Positions 49,033 through 55,085 of a stretch of DNA of 55,085 bases are shown here, piece by piece; positions within the stretch are counted from its first letter, which is position 1, and each line of letters starts with the position of its first letter. The DNA is from Aphanothece cf. minutissima CCALA 015. GTDB lineage: Bacteria > Cyanobacteriota > Cyanobacteriia > PCC-6307 > Cyanobiaceae. The notes under the pieces were generated by a model that was given only the letters and a program-made list of their open reading frames with translations, did not search any database and had not been told where the DNA came from. The stretch lies in NCBI GenBank assembly GCA_003003925.1, contig PVWP01000013.1:1-55085 (forward strand). Reading direction: 5' to 3'. A program made the translations under genes and the position numbers.

Positions 49033-49212
49033 ATGGCCAGCAGCCCGATCCTGCCCGGTTCCACCGTGGTGGTGCGCGATACCCGCTCCATCTACAACGG
49101 CTACCAGGGCTTCGTGCAGCGCATCAGCGGGGCGATGGCCGCCGTGCTGTTCGAGGGCGGCAACTGGGACAAGCTGGTGACCGTGCCCCTCAGCACCCTG
49201 GAGCAGGCCTGA
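49033..49212 (+). CDS. ndhS: NAD(P)H dehydrogenase-like complex subunit NdhS
   Basis: A 59-residue SH3-like protein: ILPGSTVVVRDTRSIYNGYQ, then GFVQRISGAMAAVLFEGGNW and DKLVTVPLSTLEQ match the small NdhS subunit that docks ferredoxin on the cyanobacterial NDH-1 complex for cyclic electron flow. ATG 49033 is the start; the last 23 bases overlap the end of rnc on the other strand. Confidence 0.88.
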   Translation: MASSPILPGSTVVVRDTRSIYNGYQGFVQRISGAMAAVLFEGGNWDKLVTVPLSTLEQA

Positions 49213-49945
49213 GGGCGAGGGCCGCCAGGGCCGCCCGGGCCGCCTGCTGCTCCGCCTCCCGGCGGGAGCGTCCCCGGCCCTCCCCGCTGAGATCGGCCAC
49301 CTCCACCCGGCATTCGAAGCGTTCCGGGTCCCCATGCACACGGCTGCGCTCCAGGCAGTGGTAGAGGGGCAGGCCTTTCCCCTGGCCCTGGCTCCACTCC
49401 TGCAGCACCGACTTCCAGTTGTGACGTGCCGGGTCGGCCAGCAGCTCGGCGGCGCTGCCCCGCCAGTGGGGGGCGAGCCAGCGCTGTACGGCCACCAGTC
49501 CACCCTGGGGACCGCCCCCCACCGTGTAGATGGCGCCCACCAGGGCCTCGGCGCATTCGGCCAGCACGGTGGAGCGGCCGGCCCGGTCGCCAGCGGCCAT
49601 CGGCCCCATGAGCAGCACGGGCTCCAGGGCGATGCTGCGGGCCAGCTCGCTCAGCCAGCGGTCGGACACCAGCTGGGCCCGCAAACCGGAGGTGTCGCCC
49701 ACACCCAGGGCCGGGTGCTCCCGGTGCAGGAACTCGGCGGCCGCCAGCCGCAGCACCGCGTCGCCGAGGAACTCCAGCCGGTCGTGGTGGCGGGGCAGGC
49801 CGGTGGAGCTGTGGGTGAGGGCCTCATCCAGGGTCTCGAGGGCCACCTCCGCGGCGGCCGGGTCCGACGGGATCAGGCCATCGGCGGCGCCGAAGCCGAG
49901 GCTCTCCAGAAAGGCCAGGAGTTGCTGGCGGCGCTGGGGAGTCAT
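49190..49945 (-). CDS. rnc: Ribonuclease III
   Basis: Double-strand-specific RNase that processes rRNA and structured mRNAs. The 251-residue protein has the signature HHDRLEFLGDAVLRLAAAEF with catalytic acids, AECAEALVGAIYTVGG (second acidic helix), and a C-terminal dsRNA-binding domain (NWKSVLQEWSQGQGKGLPLY, ending RSRREAEQQAARAALAAL). It starts just 14 bases after the 3' end of RNase P RNA on the same strand, so it is probably expressed from the rnpB transcript or a very close promoter. Confidence 0.95.
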   Translation of the reverse strand: MTPQRRQQLLAFLESLGFGAADGLIPSDPAAAEVALETLDEALTHSSTGLPRHHDRLEFLGDAVLRLAAAEFLHREHPALGVGDTSGLRAQLVSDRWLSELARSIALEPVLLMGPMAAGDRAGRSTVLAECAEALVGAIYTVGGGPQGGLVAVQRWLAPHWRGSAAELLADPARHNWKSVLQEWSQGQGKGLPLYHCLERSRVHGDPERFECRVEVADLSGEGRGRSRREAEQQAARAALAALALRPAPGC

Positions 49946-49959
49946 CGCGGGGCAAGAGG

Positions 49960-50374
49960 GGAAAGCAGGACGTAAGCCGGGTTCTGTTCTCCCCAGCCGG
50001 CGGCGGACCGCCGGTTGGGGGGGTGATCATCTGTCTGGGACCGCCGTCACCGGCGGCCTCGAGCGGCGCATGGGAATCGGGACGGGGAAGATGGCCAACC
50101 GCTGTCCCTGGGCCTTGCTCCCAGCCGGGGTTTACCGAGCCGGCACCTCTCGATGCCGCTGGTGCGCTCTTACCGCACCTTTGCACCCTTGCCTGTGCGC
50201 CGGGCAAGCCCGGGCCATCGGCGGTGTGTTTCTGTGGCACTGTCCTCACGGTCACCCGCACTGGGCGTTACCCAGCAGGCCTGGCCATTGGGGAGCCCGG
50301 ACTTTCCTCAACCGGCCGCGGCGCCGGCCCGTAGGCCGCACCGCACCGATCGCGATCACCTCGCCTGCTTTCTG
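49960..50374 (-). ncRNA. rnpB: RNase P RNA (type A)
   Basis: The minus strand holds the conserved 5' block GAGGAAAGTCCGGGCTCCC (50291-50310 region), the P4-associated AGAGCGCACCAGC block, CCCAGACAGATGATC and the 3' signature GAACCCGGCTTACG. The outer stem P1 is visible: GAAAGCAGG at the 5' end (50364-50372 on the plus strand as CCTGCTTTC) pairs with CCTGCTTTC at the 3' end (49961-49969). Length of about 415 bases suits cyanobacteria. It makes mature tRNA 5' ends with the protein RnpA. End points are approximate. Confidence 0.95.
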
Positions 50375-50509
50375 TCGTTGAGATTACCGGCCCGGGGGAA
50401 GTCAGCCCAAAGCTCAGTTGTCCGGCCCCGGCCCCGACCGAGGGGCTCCCGGCCCGCCGGCCTATGATCAACCGCACTGGGAGGAAGGTCCGTCGGCCGA
50501 TCTCCACGG

Positions 50510-50583
<74 letters not shown>

Positions 50584-50609
50584 TGCTCCGCAGCATCGGC
50601 TCGGAACGG

Positions 50610-51356
50610 CTAATCCCTGTAGCGAAACAGACCGAGGCGCCGGAAGAAGCCGAAGAGAGGACCGAACTGCTCAGCGATTCCAGTGAAGGCGATGGCCATC
50701 AGGAAGGCCTGAACGGAATTCCTGGAAGCTTCGGCGACGAACTTCTCCAGCCGCTGGGTACGCAGCACGCCAGCCTGGTAGTTGGCGGCGTTCAGGCGAC
50801 TGTTGAAGTTGGTGAGCAGCCGCTGCTTGATCTCGGGGAAAGGAGCGTCGAAACGGGCCGGCACCGGGGGTGGTGAAGGCAGGCTGGCGAGGAAACTGCG
50901 AAGTTCGGCTTCATCATTGGAGGCCGTGACACCCCGAATGATCCTTTTGACCAACTGGATGCTCTCATTCTCCTCAGCCTGGACAGCCCCACTGGCACGG
51001 TGTCCGGCATAAAACTGAAAGGGAATGATCAGGAGCAGCAGAACCGCAAACCAGCCGGATACCCGCTTCAGAAAGTCCGATCGCTGTTGAAGTTTCGCAT
51101 TGCGGGGATTCAGCAGGAACGCCCCGCAGACGAGCAGGCTGCCAAGCAGCAGGGAGGTCGTGCCGGCGAGGATGGCGCTGATCACCTGCAACTGCCATTC
51201 CGGCCTGATGATCCTGACCGGCAGGGAGGTGAACACCACACCGCTCAGCGTCGTACCGATCAGGATCCAGCCGATGAGTGCAAACCAGCGGGAGGCTGTG
51301 ATGGCTGGTTTGGGGGAGGTCTGGCCTCTGACGCTGGCGGATTCCATCTGTGTCAC
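50610..51356 (-). CDS. HpsJ-like membrane protein
   Basis: A 248-residue protein with three N-terminal helices (FALIGWILIGTTLSGVVFTS, ISAILAGTTSLLLGSLLVCG, VSGWFAVLLLLIIPFQFYAG), a long charged loop with IRGVTASNDEAELRSFLASL, and a C-terminal hydrophobic stretch (AIAFTGIAEQFGPLFGFF). The RIIRPEWQLQ motif before helix 2 resembles the HpsJ family, linked in cyanobacteria to hormogonium polysaccharide genes and exosortases. It shares strand and neighbourhood with a PEP-CTERM-like protein, which would suit that link. Function uncertain. Confidence 0.6.
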   Translation of the reverse strand: MTQMESASVRGQTSPKPAITASRWFALIGWILIGTTLSGVVFTSLPVRIIRPEWQLQVISAILAGTTSLLLGSLLVCGAFLLNPRNAKLQQRSDFLKRVSGWFAVLLLLIIPFQFYAGHRASGAVQAEENESIQLVKRIIRGVTASNDEAELRSFLASLPSPPPVPARFDAPFPEIKQRLLTNFNSRLNAANYQAGVLRTQRLEKFVAEASRNSVQAFLMAIAFTGIAEQFGPLFGFFRRLGLFRYRD

Positions 51357-51474
51357 TGTTTCTGCAGACGACGGGCCATCTGGGTCGGATTCCTGATCAT
51401 CCAGGCTGGGCCCACAACCTTACCCCTTGCCAAGCCTGCTGTCTCCCCTGGGGTGATGACCGCTGTGAACGGGC

Positions 51475-51505
51475 AAAAAAAAGCCTCTCCCTGAGGGGAG
51501 AGGCG
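51475..51505 (-). terminator. Rho-independent terminator of the PEP-CTERM-like gene
   Basis: On the minus strand a 9-bp stem (51484-51492 with 51497-51505) is followed by nine T residues complementary to the A-run 51475-51483. It is about 40 bases after the stop of the exported protein gene. Confidence 0.92.
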
Positions 51506-51544
51506 AAAGGAACGAAGGTTTCCCTTGCGGGAGAAACTCCTGAA

Positions 51545-52282
51545 TCAGGCGGCCTGACGGACGCGCTGGCGGAGCTTGCGGGAGAGGCCGAAGGCCACGC
51601 CGGCACCCAGGATGGGCAGAGGGCCGGGGACTTCGTTGTTGGGACGCCGCTGGGTCAGGGTCACGCCCATGGAGTTGGCCAGGGCATTGTTGTTTCCGCC
51701 GCCCACTTGGAAGGCCTGCGTGAACACCGCGGAGGTGACGCCAGAACCGAAGAAGCTGTTCGAGCTCGGGTTGATCTGGGGGGAACTACCGGACGTCATC
51801 GGGTTGATGGCGGGGTTGGTCGTCACCGTGGTGCTGAAGAAACCAGGCGAGTTCAGGATGCTGCCCGTGATGTTGGACTGGGCTTTCCAGAACTCGTTCC
51901 CCTGGGCCAGGCCGATGGGGTTGACCGAGACCGTGTAGAAGAAGCTGCCCGACGAGTTGGAGCGCTGGGCGGGGGAGAAGTTGTACTGGAACTGATACTC
52001 GAAATCAGTGACCTGGGTGAAGATCATCCGGTCGCCGGCATCGACGAACATCCCACTGAAATCAAAGCCAGTGAGGGTCTTGTCGCCGACGGTGATGTCA
52101 CCGCCGTTGCAGGTGCCGGCGACGATCTCGGAAACCAGGCAGTCGATGAAGTCGCCGGGTGCGGGCTCGCCTACGGGGTCTGCCTTGGACTCACCGGCTT
52201 GGATGGCCAGAGCAGCCGTCACAGCCAGGAGGCCGGCCTTGGCCGCCATCCCGGGTCTGAAACGGGGAAGGGTCGGGAACAT
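51545..52282 (-). CDS. Exported protein with PEP-CTERM-like sorting signal
   Basis: A 245-residue secreted protein. The signal peptide (residues about 11-34, MAAKAGLLAVTAALAIQAG then ESKAD) precedes a Ser/Asn/Thr-rich beta domain with two cysteines (Cys48, Cys58) and few charges. It ends with NEVPGPLPILGAGVAFGLSR followed by a basic KLRQRVRQAA tail: a VPGPLP motif, short hydrophobic helix and Arg cluster, the tripartite exosortase signal. ATG 52282 is the start. No exosortase is in the window. It may become a surface or extracellular polymer protein. Confidence 0.85.
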   Translation of the reverse strand: MFPTLPRFRPGMAAKAGLLAVTAALAIQAGESKADPVGEPAPGDFIDCLVSEIVAGTCNGGDITVGDKTLTGFDFSGMFVDAGDRMIFTQVTDFEYQFQYNFSPAQRSNSSGSFFYTVSVNPIGLAQGNEFWKAQSNITGSILNSPGFFSTTVTTNPAINPMTSGSSPQINPSSNSFFGSGVTSAVFTQAFQVGGGNNNALANSMGVTLTQRRPNNEVPGPLPILGAGVAFGLSRKLRQRVRQAA

Positions 52283-52679
52283 GGTTTGCGGTGGGTGGTA
52301 CGGGGAGGCTTGGGGGAAAGTTGGCCCAAGCACCGGTGAGGCGAACTTGGCCAAGGCTTTCACCATACCACAAGAATGAGCCTTCTTTCAGCGGCCTGTC
52401 ATCGAGTCTTCACTTTGGCCGGGCGGGGCCCCGGCCACACAAGCGCCCGCGGGCCTGGTCCGGCCGGGGACTCCAGGCCCCCACAGGAGTTTCCGGGGCT
52501 GGCGGGCGTGCGCCCTGCCGTGCCAGCAGGGCAAGGGGGCTGGATCTCGGCCGGTGAGGGCGACGGTTCCCTGGGCCGCAGCCCGTGGGCAGACCTCCCG
52601 GCAGCCCCGCTGCCCCGGCAGGGATGGTTTGCGGCGGGCCAGGGCCCGCCTAGATTTCCTTGAGAAACTCTTAAAGGTC
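52283..52679. other. 397-base intergenic region without a convincing gene
   Basis: It separates the PEP-CTERM-like gene from the small secreted protein reading the other way. One 7-bp hairpin is present (52512-52518 with 52526-52532). Several open frames cross it on both strands but have no start signals and read low-complexity Pro/Arg/Gly sequence. It must hold the promoters of both flanking genes; I cannot mark them. Confidence 0.5.
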
Positions 52680-52931
52680 ATGGCAACCCGTCCCCTGCTC
52701 TCCCCCTGGCTGGCCACCCCCGTCGCCTTCCTTGCCGGTGCGGTCGTCGCCTCGGGTGTCGCCGTCGCCCAGCAGCCCAACATGCAGAACGCCCTCAATG
52801 CGCTGTTCAGCGCCCGGTCGTCCCTGCAGATGGCGGCTCCTAATAAAGGTGGCCACCGCGATCGGGCGATCACCCTGGTGAATCAGGCCATCGCCGAGGT
52901 GGAGGCGGGCATCGCCTACGCCGGCAACTGA
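52680..52931 (+). CDS. Small secreted helical protein, unknown function
   Basis: An 83-residue protein with a signal peptide (MATRPLLSPWLATPVAFLAG, then AVVASGVAVAQQ) and a short helical mature part containing ALNALFSARSSLQMA and NKGGHRDRAITLVNQAIAEV. The pattern of two amphipathic helices around NKGGHR is widely conserved in uncharacterised periplasmic proteins. AAAGGT lies just before ATG 52680. No function is known to me. Confidence 0.72.
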   Translation: MATRPLLSPWLATPVAFLAGAVVASGVAVAQQPNMQNALNALFSARSSLQMAAPNKGGHRDRAITLVNQAIAEVEAGIAYAGN

Positions 52932-53020
52932 CGCTTCGCTGTCCCCGTAACGAGCGCTACCGCTGGTGGGCTTCCCAAAATGAACGCTCCCGCTAGCGTG
53001 GCCCCAGTCGTCAGCAGTGG

Positions 53021-53338
53021 ATGACCCAGCTTCACGACCTGCGCCTGCGGTTGCTGGTGCAGCAGGAGAGCGAATCCATCGCCCACAGCCACCCCGATGA
53101 CCTTGATCTTTCGGTGGTGCAGGCCCGCTGCCTCTGCTGGCTGGCCCTCCTGGCCGATGCCCACGAGGAGCAGGCCGGCGATGCAGAGCGTCGCGGCGAT
53201 GTGGAGCAGGCCATGGGCTGGTTCGCCGATTCGATGCGCCTGCGCGATGTGATCCAGGTGGTCAGCTCGATCGAGATTCCCCTGCCGCTGCTCCAGGAGG
53301 ACGGCGACCAGCCCGATCAGGACCCGATGGCCGCCTGA
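53021..53338 (+). CDS. Small helical protein, unknown function
   Basis: A 105-residue soluble acidic protein: MTQLHDLRLRLLVQQESESI, LDLSVVQARCLCWLALLADA and HEEQAGDAERRGDVEQAMGW suggest three helices with a TPR-like turn. ATG 53021 is the only sensible start. No family is recognised. The upstream 90 bases have two imperfect copies of a GCGCTACCGCTGG / CGCTCCCGCTAGC motif. Confidence 0.6.
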   Translation: MTQLHDLRLRLLVQQESESIAHSHPDDLDLSVVQARCLCWLALLADAHEEQAGDAERRGDVEQAMGWFADSMRLRDVIQVVSSIEIPLPLLQEDGDQPDQDPMAA

Positions 53339-53419
53339 GCGGTTGCGCTCCTGCGCCGCTTTTTGCTCCGCTGCTCCCGGTCGGTGCCATGATGACCATT
53401 GAATGAAAGAAGGGACGCG

Positions 53420-53899
53420 GTGCCAGAAGAGCCCTGCCAATGTCCTGATTGCCAGCGGTTCTATCGGGAACACGACCGGCTGATCCGAGAAAATCCCAGC
53501 CTGCGTCAGCAGCAGGAGCTGAACTGGGCAGCGCTGCAGTCGTTCCGCACCCTCGCCGGCCGGGTGCTGGAGGAGCTCCAGAAGCAGCACGGCGACGGTG
53601 ACGCCCCCCCCACCCCCGCAGCCCCGGACGCCGCCCCAGCCGAGGCCGGTGCCGAGGTGCCCGCGGAGCAGGAGGCGATTCAGCAGGCCATGGCCGACCT
53701 GGAGAACATCAACGCCCACCTCTTCTCCATCGAGGCCCTGATGGAGCGCATCTTCGATGTGCGGGTGCCTGAGCCCGTCGAGCAGACCTTCCGGGAGGTG
53801 GCCGGTGAGCTCGCCCCCGATCCCCTCAACGCCGACCGGCTGCGCCTCAACCGCCTGCTGCACCAGACACCCGACCTGCCCGATCACCGGGGCGGCTGA
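53420..53899 (+). CDS. Coiled-coil protein with CxxC motif, unknown function
   Basis: A 159-residue acidic protein. The N-terminus has CQCPDCQRFY, a possible zinc-binding Cys set, followed by a long helical region (LRQQQELNWAALQSFRTLAG), a Pro/Ala linker and a second helical part (ENINAHLFSIEALMERIFDV). I choose GTG 53420 because AAGAAGGG lies 6-7 bases upstream; a TTG at 53399 is in frame. No family is recognised. It is convergent with glgP. Confidence 0.6.
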   Translation: MPEEPCQCPDCQRFYREHDRLIRENPSLRQQQELNWAALQSFRTLAGRVLEELQKQHGDGDAPPTPAAPDAAPAEAGAEVPAEQEAIQQAMADLENINAHLFSIEALMERIFDVRVPEPVEQTFREVAGELAPDPLNADRLRLNRLLHQTPDLPDHRGG

Positions 53900-53939
53900 A
53901 GCCCCCGGTCCGCCTCAGGCCAGCCTCACCGGGCCACCC

Positions 53940-55085
53940 TCACGGCGCCGCCGGCAGTCGGCGGCCCTTGGCCGGAGCTTCATCGATCTCGCAGGTGATG
54001 GTCACGGGGAACTCCTCCGCCTGCCAGATCCGCTCGCAGTACTCCCGGATCGAGCGATCGGAGGAGAACAGGCCGCTGCGGGCGGTGTTCAGCAGCGACA
54101 TCCGGTTCCAGCGCGGACGGTCGCTCCAGGCGTCGCTCACGTCCTGCTGGGCCTTCAGGTAGGCGGCAAAGTCGGCCAGCACGAAGAAGGGGTCGCGGCC
54201 GGTGAGGTTCTCCAGCAGCGGGCGGAACAGCTCCTTGTCACCGTTGCTGAAGTGGCCGCTCTCGATCAGGTGCAGCACCTCCGGCAGCTCCGGGGTGGAG
54301 CCGATCAGCTCCCAGGGCCGGTAGCCCTGCTGCTTGAGTTCGGCAATGCCTTCGGTGGTGCGGCCGAAGAGGAAGAAGTTGTCATCGCCCACCTGCTCAC
54401 GGATCTCGACGTTGGCGCCATCGAGGGTGCCGATGGTGAGGGCGCCGTTCATCATGAATTTCATGTTGCCGGTGCCGGAGGCCTCGAGGCCGGCGGTGGA
54501 GATCTGCTCGGAGAGGTCGGCGGCGGGATAGACCCGCTCCCCGAGCTTGACGTTGTAGTCGGCCAGGAAGATGACGCGCAGGCGGCCGTCCATGTCGGGA
54601 TCGGCGTTGACGACGTCGGCGATGCCGTTGATGAAGCGGATGATCAGCTTGGCCATGGCGTAGCCGGGGGCGGCCTTGCCCCCGAAGATCACGGTGCGGG
54701 GGGCCATGCCGCCTGTGAGGCCGTTCTTGATGCGCAGGTACTGGGCGATCACCTGGAGGGCATTGAGGTGCTGGCGCTTGTACTCGTGGATGCGCTTCAC
54801 CTGCACGTCGAACATCGAGGCGGGATCCACCAGGACACCCGTGTGGCGATGGATGTAGTGGGTGAGATGGCGCTTCACCGACAGCTTGGTGGCTCCCCAG
54901 TGCTCCAGGAAGCCGCTGTCGTCGGCGTAGCGCTCCAGCTGGCGCAGTTCGTCCAGGTTGCGCACCCAGCCGTCGCCGATCGAGGCATCCAGCAGGGCCG
55001 AGAGCTGGGGATTGGCCAGGGCCACCCAGCGCCGGGGGGTGACGCCGTTGGTGACGTTGGTGAACTTCTCGGGCCAGAGGGCGGC
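53940..55085 (-). CDS. glgP: Glycogen phosphorylase, C-terminal part
   Basis: Releases glucose-1-phosphate from glycogen. The gene enters from the right edge; the last 381 residues are present and in frame to base 55085, where KFTNVTNGVTPRRWVALANP is readable. Key motifs: FDVQVKRIHEYKRQHLNALQ, VIFGGKAAPGYAMAK, the PLP-lysine segment EASGTGNMKFMMNGALTIG, TLDGANVEI, and the active-site C-terminus FAVLADFAAYLKAQQ-type region. G1P from this enzyme could feed RfbF. The N-terminal half is outside. Confidence 0.96.
   Translation of the reverse strand, partial: AALWPEKFTNVTNGVTPRRWVALANPQLSALLDASIGDGWVRNLDELRQLERYADDSGFLEHWGATKLSVKRHLTHYIHRHTGVLVDPASMFDVQVKRIHEYKRQHLNALQVIAQYLRIKNGLTGGMAPRTVIFGGKAAPGYAMAKLIIRFINGIADVVNADPDMDGRLRVIFLADYNVKLGERVYPAADLSEQISTAGLEASGTGNMKFMMNGALTIGTLDGANVEIREQVGDDNFFLFGRTTEGIAELKQQGYRPWELIGSTPELPEVLHLIESGHFSNGDKELFRPLLENLTGRDPFFVLADFAAYLKAQQDVSDAWSDRPRWNRMSLLNTARSGLFSSDRSIREYCERIWQAEEFPVTITCEIDEAPAKGRRLPAAP

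Noticed and set aside
52388..52873. Minus-strand frame over the intergenic region near 52.5 kb
   Set aside because: Low-complexity translation and overlap with the convincing secreted protein gene on the plus strand.

Overview
The window is about 55 kb of a high-GC (roughly two-thirds to 70 % by eye) cyanobacterial chromosome. Oxygenic photosynthesis markers fix the group: psaC, the NDH-1 subunit ndhS, the RpaB response regulator and cyanobacterium-type helper proteins of hercynine metabolism. High GC, dense gene packing with many 1-4 nt start/stop overlaps, and gene content suggest a Cyanobium/Synechococcus-like picocyanobacterium. Species cannot be assigned from the sequence alone.

Layout. 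1-5 kb: end of a sigma-70 factor, a putative 2OG-Fe(II) oxygenase, mutY, tsaE, ahcY and a DedA protein. 5-9.4 kb: ssb, divergent from mreBCD, followed by a solitary ABC-type solute-binding lipoprotein. 9.5-12.3 kb: rpaB, lysS and a small conserved protein. 12.4-16.1 kb (minus): a translationally coupled ergothioneine/hercynine cluster, egtB-egtD-small protein-coiled-coil protein-DUF218, with a cysteine synthase reading away from it and coupled to a degenerate membrane kinase. 19.4-26.2 kb: smpB, ruvB, TPR protein, M20 amidohydrolase, HEAT protein, a TPP riboswitch with thiC, and a DUF985 cupin.

26.2-32.3 kb is the accessory part. It holds a hicBA toxin-antitoxin pair, a persulfide dioxygenase-rhodanese fusion, a stretch of hairpin repeats, and two distinctly AT-richer genes (an orphan 402-aa protein and a NYN-LOTUS protein). 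These two genes are separated by an imperfect palindrome with the architecture of an integron attC site. A convergent two-gene unit follows, coding a J-domain protein and an HTH+HNH-like protein. I think this segment is the most likely place for something undescribed: apparently integrase-less cassettes beside an uncharacterised chaperone/nuclease-like pair.

32.4-40.5 kb is a surface-polysaccharide locus: rfbF-rfbG-rfbH-reductase-rfbE, a set expected to make CDP-paratose and CDP-tyvelose, then a polytopic GT-C-like membrane protein, a small EamA/ArnE-like protein and a GT2 polyprenyl-phosphate sugar transferase. 40.6-46.5 kb: tkt, fabF and acpP on the minus strand, then psaC and glmS on the plus strand. 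46.5-50.6 kb: an inverted-repeat cluster, manC, rimM, ndhS, rnc directly behind rnpB (RNase P RNA), and tRNA-Arg(CCU). 50.6-55 kb: an HpsJ-like membrane protein and a PEP-CTERM-like exported protein, three small proteins, and the 3' part of glycogen phosphorylase running off the window. glmS, manC and the rfb genes all supply envelope sugar precursors, and mreBCD shapes the same envelope.
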